Source: Acidimicrobiales bacterium (GTDB taxonomy: Bacteria > Actinomycetota > Acidimicrobiia > Acidimicrobiales > MedAcidi-G1). From it: a DNA stretch of 64,000 nt. Made by a program: the position numbers and the translations under genes. The notes under the pieces were generated by a model. It saw nothing but the letters and a program-made list of their open reading frames with translations, made no database searches and was not told the origin of the DNA. Each line of letters starts with the position of its first letter. The stretch's first letter is position 1. Below are positions 45,331 through 53,088 of the stretch, piece after piece. The stretch spans positions 1-64,000 of the forward strand of contig JAPKBH010000003.1 in assembly GCA_028823445.1 (NCBI GenBank). Reading direction: 5' to 3'.

Positions 45331-46632
45331 CTATCCCAGCACGGTACCGGTACTGGAAACCGGGGTGCGGTTCCGAGAAAAGGTTCCTAAGTTGAGAGAC
45401 AGCCCAGTTTGTTGGCAAGCGACTTGCACCGGTTCTTGGTCGTGGTTTTGCCCATTTTCGCAAGCAGTGATCAGGGTCTCCATCATGATTCCAATGAGCG
45501 GAGCATTTTTAAATTGATTTCCACTTGTGCCACAAGCCAAGTAAAAACCGTCAAGACATGTTCGGTCATAAATGGGTGTCCAGTCGGGGGTGACGTCATA
45601 GAGGCTGGCCAACCCGACCGGCCGGTTAGGAACAGTCAGCGAAGGAAGACGCCGAGCGGCACGCCAAACCTGGGCTTCCCACACGTCAACGGTAGGAGTA
45701 TCAAAAAATTCGTCCGGGTTATCTATCCATACTTTAGGGTCACAGTCAGCCTCCACCCCACCGACAATCATTGTGCCTCCGGGTTGTGGCCGCATATAAA
45801 ACCCTAGGTCAAGGTCAGCGACCATTAGCCCACCGTTTTCAAGTGAGAAATCGTCAGAAGCAGGCACGACATGCACCTCTTGACGCAGGGCCTGAGGGGT
45901 CATCGCTACATCGTCACCTACCCCAGCTAAAAGGTTTATTTGTGAACTCCAAGGGCCAGCGGCGTTGACTACAACCGAAGAAGTAAGAGAAGTGCCGTCA
46001 GCCAGCGTTACCCCATTGACTCGGTTCCCCTGGCGCAGAATACCGGTTACTTCAGTACGCAGCCGAACAATGGTGCCGTGGCGACGAGCCGCATCCATAA
46101 GGTTGGAGGCTGCTAATTGGGGGTCGTCAATAAAGCCGGCTTGAGGGGTGTAGAAGGCTCCCGTTAACCCGACCGGATCAGCAAAAAATTGATCTTGGTC
46201 TGGGCGCACCGGTGGCCAAAAGCGGCCGGTCTCTAAGGAAGGGAACCGATCCGCCAACGCTTGGTTATCAAGTTCTTCGTAGTCGATGCCGAGCGCATCA
46301 AAGTTCTTTCGATACGGCGCACGATCAAACTCTGGGGATTCTACTAACAGCATCCCCGTCTGAAGAAAAGAAACCAAGGGGCCTTCAATGGGTCCTAAAT
46401 GCTCAGCCCATTGTTTCCAAAGGTGCAGAGATTCCCAAGCGGCCACCACCCCAGAACGAGTGGAGTAGTTAAATCGAATAAGCGCAGAACTTGCACTGGT
46501 TGACCCACCGCCGACCGCTTCGCCTTTATCAACCACGGTGACCGATCGGCCCGCACGTTGTAACTCTAAAGCGATGGTGGCCCCGACGACCCCTGCGCCG
46601 ATAATCACTACATCTGGGTTGCTTGATTCCAT
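45331..46632 (-). CDS. FAD-dependent oxidoreductase (DAO/sarcosine oxidase family)
   Basis: A 433-residue flavoprotein. 'VVIIGAGVVGATIALELQRAG' (split near residues 8-28) is the FAD-binding motif, 'GGSTSASSALIRFNYSTRSG' near 43 binds the flavin, and 'GFYLACGTSGNQFKNAPLIG' near the C terminus is the DAO closing motif. Members oxidise amines such as sarcosine, glycine betaine intermediates or D-amino acids. The substrate is unknown. ATG 46632 is preferred: TAACAT ends 8 bases before it. First gene of a cassette with a lipoprotein and a P450. Confidence 0.88.
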   Translation of the reverse strand: MESSNPDVVIIGAGVVGATIALELQRAGRSVTVVDKGEAVGGGSTSASSALIRFNYSTRSGVVAAWESLHLWKQWAEHLGPIEGPLVSFLQTGMLLVESPEFDRAPYRKNFDALGIDYEELDNQALADRFPSLETGRFWPPVRPDQDQFFADPVGLTGAFYTPQAGFIDDPQLAASNLMDAARRHGTIVRLRTEVTGILRQGNRVNGVTLADGTSLTSSVVVNAAGPWSSQINLLAGVGDDVAMTPQALRQEVHVVPASDDFSLENGGLMVADLDLGFYMRPQPGGTMIVGGVEADCDPKVWIDNPDEFFDTPTVDVWEAQVWRAARRLPSLTVPNRPVGLASLYDVTPDWTPIYDRTCLDGFYLACGTSGNQFKNAPLIGIMMETLITACENGQNHDQEPVQVACQQTGLSLNLGTFSRNRTPVSSTGTVLG

Positions 46633-46640
46633 GAAGGAAA

Positions 46641-46646
46641 ATGTTA
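46641..46646 (-). promoter_or_regulatory. Leaderless -10 element of the FAD oxidoreductase
   Basis: On the minus strand TAACAT ends 8 bases before the ATG at 46632. Confidence 0.45.
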
Positions 46647-46667
46647 CGCCCAAAGGACAAGTTTCCA

Positions 46668-47576
46668 CTAGCGGGTGACCCCCTCGGTGGAACGGATTCG
46701 TTTTCCTCTTACTCGGGGGTGTCCGCAACGATCTAAGGCGGCTCCCCAAGCCGGCGAGTATCCCATGGCTCGGCGGAGAGCTTTAATGAGCAACCGGCCG
46801 ACACTTTTGGCTCCCCGTCGCGGCGTTACCCCAATGGCTTGACAGATTTCCGGCGGCAAGGTCGCTACGGCCGCTTGGAACAAGATGCGGTAAGCCAGCG
46901 CAGTAAAAAGAGGTAAAGGTGGGCGAGCTACAAAACGCAGAGCGTCACGGCCGGCTGGGGAGTCACTCAGCGAAGGATGATCGACCAGCCAACGGCTGAG
47001 GTCTGTTGCCGTATCCGGTAAGGGGTGGGCGTTCATCCGGTTACCCAAGCGGGTCTGTTCGGCAACGTAGGCATCGGCTTGGGCTGGCGAAAGGGGCGTC
47101 GGCCCGTACGTTTGGTGCGCTACTAAAAACGAATCAATCAAAGCGTTATGTACCCAAGCGGCCATGTCTGGTGCCGCGGCAGAGTATTTTCGTCCTCGAT
47201 GCGAAGTACCTGAGACAGGTCGGTGCGCTTGCCGGACGGCGGCAATGGCTTGATCAATTTCTGGTAAGGCTCCGTAAGAAGTTACGGTCACGTACGAAGC
47301 GGTACGAGAGAGTCGTCCTAGTGGGTCGGCGTGGTAGTTGGAATGGTCGCCTACCCCGGCGGCTACTTCCGGGTGGGCGGCTTGCACTAAGAGCGAGCGG
47401 ATGCCGCCAATGAAAGTAGAAACATCACTCATGATGGTCCAGGTGGGGGAGCCGGGGCCAAACATGCCCGGGTCATTTGGGTAGTTAAACGTGCCGGCCA
47501 GTGGGTCGGGAGCGTGACTAAAAAGGCCGGCGGCTTGATCGGTGATGCGTTCTCGCCAAGTAGAGCGCTTTTTCAT
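46668..47576 (-). CDS. Oxygenase MpaB-like protein (DUF2236)
   Basis: A 302-residue protein of the DUF2236 family, which includes latex-clearing (rubber) oxygenase and fungal MpaB. Conserved features are 'RSLLVQAAHPEVAAGVGDHSNY' (split near residue 65, with the His for metal or heme), 'AWVHNALIDSFLVAHQTYG' near 138 with another His, and 'RLGNRMNAHPLP' near 185. A heme-b oxygenase role is known for related proteins only. Its ATG shares one base with the OmpA-BON stop codon (TAATG), so the two are translationally coupled. Confidence 0.87.
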   Translation of the reverse strand: MKKRSTWRERITDQAAGLFSHAPDPLAGTFNYPNDPGMFGPGSPTWTIMSDVSTFIGGIRSLLVQAAHPEVAAGVGDHSNYHADPLGRLSRTASYVTVTSYGALPEIDQAIAAVRQAHRPVSGTSHRGRKYSAAAPDMAAWVHNALIDSFLVAHQTYGPTPLSPAQADAYVAEQTRLGNRMNAHPLPDTATDLSRWLVDHPSLSDSPAGRDALRFVARPPLPLFTALAYRILFQAAVATLPPEICQAIGVTPRRGAKSVGRLLIKALRRAMGYSPAWGAALDRCGHPRVRGKRIRSTEGVTR

Positions 47577-48472
47577 TACTGGTCAACGATGGTGGTGGCG
47601 GGTGGTTCGGTGGTGGTGGGTGCGGGCAGGCCTTCGTTGCCGTCGGGGAGTACCAGAAATTCTATTCGGCGGTTTAAGGCCTTTCCTTCACGAGTGAGGT
47701 TGTCGGCGATGGGGTCGTATTCACCCATACCAAGAGGCAACAACCGTTCGGCATCTATCCCTCGGGCGATGAGCTGCGTGCGTACTGCTTCAGCGCGGAG
47801 AGTGGAGAGGGTGAGGTTGTTGGACTCCTCTCCGTCGCTATCGGTGTGGCCGATGATTTGCACTCGAACCACAGTATTTGCGGAAAAAAACTCAGCAATT
47901 AGATTTAAGGTGGCTACTGATTCTTCGGTTATTCGATCGCCGCCGCTTTCAAACTGGATAGGGGTGAGGGCCGCGGTGGCACTCAGGCGGGCTTGTAGGA
48001 GGAGGTCTTCCATGGCCGCCGGGAGGTCGGGTGGGTTCAAAATATCGGTTTCGATGTCTACCGGTTCGGGAACAACAAGACGGTTATCTACTCCCACTAC
48101 CCCGTTTTGTGCTTGGGCAACTCGTGTGGCGGCCTCTTTTAGTTCGGTGGTGGCGATGCGGCCTTCTAAAATAATGGTCCAGTCAATGTTGCGTACTTCT
48201 ACGGTGGGGAGCCCTGCTTGAACCATGGCGCCTTGCACCGTGGCCGCTAAACCGAGTTGTTCTTCTTCTGGGTTTTGCCGCCCATCGGCCCCAAGAGCAA
48301 TAACGATGAAAACAATCAGCACTATGAGGCCAGCGAGGAGTCCGCGGCGTTCCGCTATGAGTTCGCTAAAAAAACCGCTACGCCGAGGCGGCATGGATTG
48401 ACGTGGGCTACCAAACGCTGGTCCAAAACTTTGTGAGCCCTTTTGGCGTGGGTCGCGCATCCAGTTGGTCAT
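47576..48472 (-). CDS. Inner-membrane-anchored BON/OmpA domain protein
   Basis: About 298 residues. A cytoplasmic N terminus with Arg/Pro, one transmembrane helix ('LLAGLIVLIVFIVIALGA', about residues 45-62), a BON-like domain ('RIATTELKEAATRVAQAQNG', about 100-140) and a C-terminal OmpA domain ('VVRVQIIGHTDSDGEESNN' near 225, 'LRAEAVRTQLIARGID', 'NRRIEFLVLPDG'), ending in a Thr/Pro tail. OmpA domains bind peptidoglycan; BON domains associate with membranes. This arrangement resembles mycobacterial ArfA (OmpATb). ATG 48472 chosen; the reading to 48514 has no support. Confidence 0.85.
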   Translation of the reverse strand: MTNWMRDPRQKGSQSFGPAFGSPRQSMPPRRSGFFSELIAERRGLLAGLIVLIVFIVIALGADGRQNPEEEQLGLAATVQGAMVQAGLPTVEVRNIDWTIILEGRIATTELKEAATRVAQAQNGVVGVDNRLVVPEPVDIETDILNPPDLPAAMEDLLLQARLSATAALTPIQFESGGDRITEESVATLNLIAEFFSANTVVRVQIIGHTDSDGEESNNLTLSTLRAEAVRTQLIARGIDAERLLPLGMGEYDPIADNLTREGKALNRRIEFLVLPDGNEGLPAPTTTEPPATTIVDQ

Positions 48473-48534
48473 AGAAGTTTTTGTATTGTTGCCAAGCTTG
48501 ACGGTACACGCCACGGGCCCGCCCGGTTGATCTC

Positions 48535-48540
48535 TAGACT
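48535..48540 (+). promoter_or_regulatory. Leaderless -10 element of the HD-domain gene
   Basis: TAGACT ends 7 bases before the ATG at 48548. Confidence 0.5.
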
Positions 48541-48547
48541 CAAGAAC

Positions 48548-49312
48548 ATGTCTGGAGCAGAACGTTTATCGGTCATTCTTTTAGAAAAAGACTGCGCGCC
48601 CGGTTTGTGGGCCTCGGTGGAGTCAGGAGAAATGGATCTCTTGGTACCTGAACTGCCTTTGTTGCTTATGGAACAAGACCCGATTCATAAGCACAAAGAT
48701 GTGTTGGCTCACACCATTGCGGTGGTTAATAAAACGGAGCCGGAGATTACTGTGCGCTTGGGGGCTCTTTTTCATGATATTGCGAAGCCTCAAACTCGGT
48801 CATTTCAACATGGTGGGGTTACTTTTCGCCATCACGAGGTGGTGGGTTCGCGTATGGCAGAGAAACGTTTGGTTGCTTTGGGTTACGAAGAACCTTTGGT
48901 GGAACAAGTTGTTGAGTTGGTGCGTTTATCGGGCCGCTTTAAGGGGTACGCCGATGGCTGGTCAGATACGGCGGTTCGTCGTTATGCCCGTGACGCCGGC
49001 CCGTTGTTGGGGAAACTGAATCACATGATTCGTTGCGATTGCACCACCCGAAATAAAGCAAAAGCAGCGGGGGTGCAAGCGGCCATGGATGATTTGGAGC
49101 AGCGCATTGGGGTGTTGGCAGAACAAGACCGTAAAGCTGCGGAACGTCCTGGTATTGATGGTGCGGCGGTGATGAAGTATCTTGATCTTTCTCCGGGCCC
49201 CGAGGTGGGCCAAGCTTTGGCATTTTTGTTGGCGTTAAAACGCACCGAGGGCGACCTTGGAACAGAAGAATTGTATGGGCGTCTTGATGCGTGGTGGGCG
49301 GAGCAAAACTAA
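48548..49312 (+). CDS. HD domain protein resembling the C-terminal half of CCA tRNA nucleotidyltransferase
   Basis: About 254 residues. It starts at 'LLVPELPLLLMEQDPIHKHKDVL' level of PcnA-type enzymes (split near residues 30-50) and carries the HD motif 'RLGALFHDIAKPQTR' near 75, 'HHEVVGSRMAEKRL' near 100, 'DCTTRNKAKAAG' near 165 and 'PGPEVGQALAFLLALKR' near 225. The nucleotidyltransferase head is absent: upstream sequence codes for the divergent OmpA-BON gene. HD domains of CCA-adding enzymes have phosphohydrolase activity. It is thus a stand-alone HD phosphohydrolase or a split enzyme. TAGACT ends 7 bases before the ATG. Confidence 0.82.
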   Translation: MSGAERLSVILLEKDCAPGLWASVESGEMDLLVPELPLLLMEQDPIHKHKDVLAHTIAVVNKTEPEITVRLGALFHDIAKPQTRSFQHGGVTFRHHEVVGSRMAEKRLVALGYEEPLVEQVVELVRLSGRFKGYADGWSDTAVRRYARDAGPLLGKLNHMIRCDCTTRNKAKAAGVQAAMDDLEQRIGVLAEQDRKAAERPGIDGAAVMKYLDLSPGPEVGQALAFLLALKRTEGDLGTEELYGRLDAWWAEQN

Positions 49313-49356
49313 ACGCCGATAAGAGCCATGGTTGTCAAATAAGCCATGATGGTGAG

Positions 49357-51909
49357 ATGAGCGAACGCACTGATTCTTTATTAGCCGCTTTGACTTTGGA
49401 AGAGAAAGTTTCCCTCATGACGGGGGAAGGCTTGTGGCATGGCCATGGGGTAGAGCGATTGGGTATCCCGGGTTTGAAGGTGAGCGACGGCCCCAATGGG
49501 GCGCGTGGGTCTGGCTTGTTGGGTACGGGTATTCCGGCTTTGTGTATTCCGTGTGGTTCGGCGTTGGGCGCTACTTGGAATCCCACGCTGGTTGAACAAT
49601 TGGGCGAAGTTTTGGCGCTCGAAACTCACGCCCGGGCTTGCCACGTGTTGCTGGCTCCTACAGTGAACATTCACCGGACTCCTTTGGGGGGCCGTAATTT
49701 TGAGTGCTATGCCGAAGACCCGTACCTGACGGGCCGTATAGCGGTGGGGTTTATTCGGGGCGTGCAAGGGGGTGGCGTGGGCACCACTATTAAACATTTT
49801 GTGGCTAATGATTCTGAGTTTGAGCGCCACAGTATTGATGTTCAGGTGCCAGAGCGGGCTTTGCGAGAGATCTATTTACGGCCTTTCGAGATGGCGGTGG
49901 CGGAGGCCGAGCCGTGGGGAATCATGTCGGCTTATAACCAGATTAATGGGGAGTTTGCTGGGGAAAATAAGCGGCTTCTTTCTGAAATTTTACGCAAAGA
50001 GTGGGGCTTTACCGGGGTGGTGGTCACCGACTGGTATGCGGCAAAGTCCACGGCGGCTATGGCTCATGCTGGGTTGGATTTAGAGATGCCTGGGCCAGGG
50101 ATTTATTATGGTGAAAAACTGCTTGCTGCGGTCCAGGGCGGCGAGGTGCAAGAGTCGGTACTTGATGAAGCGGTGCAGCGTTTGCTTTTGTTGTTGGAAC
50201 GTACCAATGCTTTTGAAAACCCGTTGGACCAACCCGAGGCAGAACTTGAGGTACCAGCTCACCGGATTTTAGCGCGACGGGCGGCTACCGAAGCCATGGT
50301 GTTGCTAAAAAATGATGGGGTGCTGCCTTTTGAGGTAAAGGGTATTTCTTCGCTGGCCGTGATTGGCCCGAATGCGGCAACGGCCATGTTGATGGGTGGC
50401 GGTTCGGCGGCTTTGGTTCCTCAAAGTGCGGTTACTCCGTTGGAGGCGTTGCAAAATCGTTTAGGCAGCCAATGCACGGTGCGTCACGAGGTGGGGGCGG
50501 TGACCGATCGTTCTACGCGGCCGGTGCCTCGACGGTTGTTGATGGGCCCTGGCGGTTTGCCGGGGTTTGAGGTCAAGTACTACAACGGCACTAGTTGGGA
50601 GGGCGACCCGTATGTGGTTGCTGAGAGCAAAGGCGGTCGGTTGCTTACTCCGGAGGACCAGTCGGGTTCGGAGGAACCTGGGGTGTTTTCGTTTCGGGCG
50701 GTGGGTCAACTTGTTGCTGAACTAGATGGCCCGCATGCCGTCACGCTTATTCAGGCCGGTGACGCACGAGTGATTATTGATGGCCAAGTGGTGCTCGATG
50801 GGGTGACGGAAACTTTGCCTCGAGGGGAAGCATTCTTTGGTCGAGGCAGTATTGAGATTGAAGCCACGGTGGAGTTAGTGGCCGGCCAACCGGTGGAAAT
50901 GGTGGTGGAGTTCGCCAGCGATAAGGGTTCTTTTTTGCAGGGTGTGCAGGTGGGTTTGCGGCCTCCGCCGGTGGATGACCTGATGGAGCGGGCGGTGGCT
51001 GCGGCTCAAGAGTGTGATGCCGTGGTGTTGGTGGTGGGCACGAACCTTGATTGGGAAACCGAAGGCCGGGACCGCGAGTTTATGGAACTCCCGGGGGCTC
51101 AACCCGAGTTGATACGGCGAGTGTGTGCGGCGAACCCCAATACTGTGGTGGTGCTTAATACCGGGTCGGTGGTGACCACCGACTGGGCGGAGGATGCCCC
51201 GGCGGTGCTGCAAACCTGGTTTGGGGGTCAAGAGATGTCTGAGGCTTTGGTTGACGTTTTGGTGGGCGATCACGAGCCGTCGGGGCGGTTGCCTAACTCG
51301 TGGCCTCACCGGTTGGAAGACACGCCGGCATTTTTGAACTATCCGGGAGAGGCCGGGGTAGTGCGTTACGGCGAAGGGGTGTTCGTGGGGTACCGCTGGT
51401 ATGAGGCTCGTGACGTGCCGGTGGCTTTTCCGTTTGGACATGGCCTGGGCTATACCGAATTTTCTTGGGGTGAAGCGGCATTGGACAATACGGTTTCTTT
51501 GGCCGATCTTGAAGCGGGTGCTTCGTTAACGGTGACGGTGCCCGTAACTAATGTTGGGGAGCGTCCGGGTTTTGAGGTGGTGCAGTGTTATGTGGCCTCG
51601 CAAGACCCCGAGTTGGCTCGCCCGCCGCAGGAACTCAAAGCTTTTGCCAAAGTGTGGTTAGCCCCTGGAGAAACAACCGAGGTGGCTTTGGTGTTGGATC
51701 ACCGGGCGTTCGCTTATTACGACCCGGGTGACCCTACTTATGCTGAGCGTAATCACCGGGTGCCGGTGGCTACTGGTGGGCATCATCGTGGGCATCGAGG
51801 TCAGCATGGTTGGTTTGTTGACCCAGGGGTTCATGAGGTTCGTTTGGGTGTTTCGTCGGCGGTGGCTCGTCAAACTTTGACAGTGGACTTCGCTGACTCA
51901 GCGAGTTAG
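49357..51909 (+). CDS. Glycoside hydrolase family 3 beta-glucosidase
   Basis: An 850-residue enzyme. The catalytic barrel has 'LKVSDGPNGARG' near 50 and the nucleophile Asp in 'GVVVTDWYAAKS' near 220. A PA14 domain is inserted around residues 400-540, then the second GH3 domain ('VVVGTNLDWETEGRDRE' near 570, supplying the general acid) and a C-terminal fibronectin-III-like domain ('VTVPVTNVGERPGFEVVQ' near 730). It releases glucose from beta-linked sugars or glycosides. No signal peptide, so probably cytoplasmic. ATG 49357 is the first plausible start; the 49291 reading overlaps the HD gene. A CATGAT lies 6 bases upstream. Confidence 0.93.
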   Translation: MSERTDSLLAALTLEEKVSLMTGEGLWHGHGVERLGIPGLKVSDGPNGARGSGLLGTGIPALCIPCGSALGATWNPTLVEQLGEVLALETHARACHVLLAPTVNIHRTPLGGRNFECYAEDPYLTGRIAVGFIRGVQGGGVGTTIKHFVANDSEFERHSIDVQVPERALREIYLRPFEMAVAEAEPWGIMSAYNQINGEFAGENKRLLSEILRKEWGFTGVVVTDWYAAKSTAAMAHAGLDLEMPGPGIYYGEKLLAAVQGGEVQESVLDEAVQRLLLLLERTNAFENPLDQPEAELEVPAHRILARRAATEAMVLLKNDGVLPFEVKGISSLAVIGPNAATAMLMGGGSAALVPQSAVTPLEALQNRLGSQCTVRHEVGAVTDRSTRPVPRRLLMGPGGLPGFEVKYYNGTSWEGDPYVVAESKGGRLLTPEDQSGSEEPGVFSFRAVGQLVAELDGPHAVTLIQAGDARVIIDGQVVLDGVTETLPRGEAFFGRGSIEIEATVELVAGQPVEMVVEFASDKGSFLQGVQVGLRPPPVDDLMERAVAAAQECDAVVLVVGTNLDWETEGRDREFMELPGAQPELIRRVCAANPNTVVVLNTGSVVTTDWAEDAPAVLQTWFGGQEMSEALVDVLVGDHEPSGRLPNSWPHRLEDTPAFLNYPGEAGVVRYGEGVFVGYRWYEARDVPVAFPFGHGLGYTEFSWGEAALDNTVSLADLEAGASLTVTVPVTNVGERPGFEVVQCYVASQDPELARPPQELKAFAKVWLAPGETTEVALVLDHRAFAYYDPGDPTYAERNHRVPVATGGHHRGHRGQHGWFVDPGVHEVRLGVSSAVARQTLTVDFADSAS

Positions 51910-51924
51910 TCTCTCAGCAATAAC

Positions 51925-52036
51925 CAAACCGGGGAGCTCGGGCCTTGTGCCGGGCTGAGAGGGCAGAGACTGTGGCGAGGCTGCAGGGGTACTGCCGACC
52001 CGCTAAACCTGAACTGGGTAATGCCAGCGGAGGGAG
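51925..52036 (+). promoter_or_regulatory. TPP riboswitch (THI element)
   Basis: The conserved blocks are present in order: ACCGGGGAGC near 51928-51937, GCTGAGAGGG at 51954-51963, CTAAACCTGAACTGGGTAATGCCAGCG across 52003-52029 in shorter conserved parts (CCTGAAC, GGGTAATGCCAGCG) and AGGGA at 52031-52035. The AGGGA doubles as the ribosome site of thiB, so ligand binding would block translation initiation. Controls the thiBPQ operon. Confidence 0.95.
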
Positions 52037-52041
52037 CGCTC

Positions 52042-53088
52042 ATGAAACGTCTCGTTTCTTTTTTCTTACTGGCTGGGCTAACGCTGGTAGCTTGCGGCGA
52101 AGAAGCACCTCAGCCCGCGCCGGAAGGTATCGCTGGTCAAACTATTACCTTGCTAACTCACGGTTCTTTCTGGGTTTCTGAAGGAACCTTGCAGGCCTTT
52201 ACTGATCAAACCGGGGTGCAGGTGGAGTTGTTGGAGGGCGGTGATGCGGGTGAAATGGTCGCTTCCGCTATTTTGACGGCAGGCAACCCGGTGGCCGATG
52301 TGCTTTATGGTGTTGACAACACGTTTTTGCAAAGGGCGTTAGATGCCGACTTGTTCGAACCGTATGCGTCTCCGGCGTTAAGTAACGTCCCTTCGGCCTT
52401 GCAACTCGATGGCCAGCACCGGGTGACCCCTATTGACTTTGGTGATGTGTGTGTCAACTATTGGGGTGATTGGTTTGACGAGACGTTGCCTCCGCCGGGT
52501 TCCCTCGATGATTTGATTGATTCTCGTTACGCCGGTCAACTGGTGGTACAAAATCCGGAGACTTCTTCACCGGGTCTGGCTTTTTTGTTGGCCACCATTG
52601 CCGAATATGGCGATGGGTGGGAAGAATATTGGGCGGCTTTGCGACGTAACGAGGTAGCGGTTACTACGGGCTGGGAAGAGGCCTATTACGGGGAGTTTGT
52701 TTCGGGCGGTGGTGACCGACCGTTGGTGGTTTCCTATGCTTCGAGTCCTCCGGCTGAGTTTATTTATGCCGATCCTCCAGTTGAGTCTCCACCAACCGGG
52801 GTGTTGCTGGATACTTGTTTTCGCCAAATTGAGTTCGCCGGGGTACTAAAGGGCACGCCTCATCAAGCGGCTGCCCAGGCACTTATTGACTTCATGTTGT
52901 CGGATACTTATCAAGAGGATATTCCTTTGAACATGTTTGTTTTTCCTGCTTCTCAAACGGCGGCTTTGCCGGAAGCCTTTGTGAACTTTGCTCGTTTGGC
53001 AGAGGACCCGTATCAACTTCCGCCGGCCGACATTGAGGCTCACCGTAATGAGTGGACTGAGCGTTGGACACAGATCGTCTTACGTTGA
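52042..53088 (+). CDS. thiB: Thiamine ABC transporter substrate-binding lipoprotein ThiB
   Basis: A 348-residue lipoprotein. The signal peptide 'MKRLVSFFLLAGLTLVACG' has lipobox LVAC with the acylated Cys near residue 19. The mature domain matches TbpA/ThiB: 'LLTHGSFWVSEGTLQAF' near 42, 'LLEGGDAGEMVASAIL' near 65, 'ADVLYGVDNTFLQRALDADL' near 90. It captures thiamine or its phosphates. The ATG at 52021 is inside the riboswitch core (GGTAATGCCAGC), so the start is 52042. Its TGA overlaps the thiP ATG (TGATG). Confidence 0.92.
   Translation: MKRLVSFFLLAGLTLVACGEEAPQPAPEGIAGQTITLLTHGSFWVSEGTLQAFTDQTGVQVELLEGGDAGEMVASAILTAGNPVADVLYGVDNTFLQRALDADLFEPYASPALSNVPSALQLDGQHRVTPIDFGDVCVNYWGDWFDETLPPPGSLDDLIDSRYAGQLVVQNPETSSPGLAFLLATIAEYGDGWEEYWAALRRNEVAVTTGWEEAYYGEFVSGGGDRPLVVSYASSPPAEFIYADPPVESPPTGVLLDTCFRQIEFAGVLKGTPHQAAAQALIDFMLSDTYQEDIPLNMFVFPASQTAALPEAFVNFARLAEDPYQLPPADIEAHRNEWTERWTQIVLR

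Noticed and set aside
47514-48221. Rightward ORF of 235 codons
   Set aside because: It lies opposite the OmpA-BON gene; composition is Arg/Ser-rich without domains.
52021-52041. ATG start seven codons before thiB
   Set aside because: It is part of the conserved TPP aptamer sequence GGTAATGCCAGC; the lipoprotein signal peptide begins properly at 52042.
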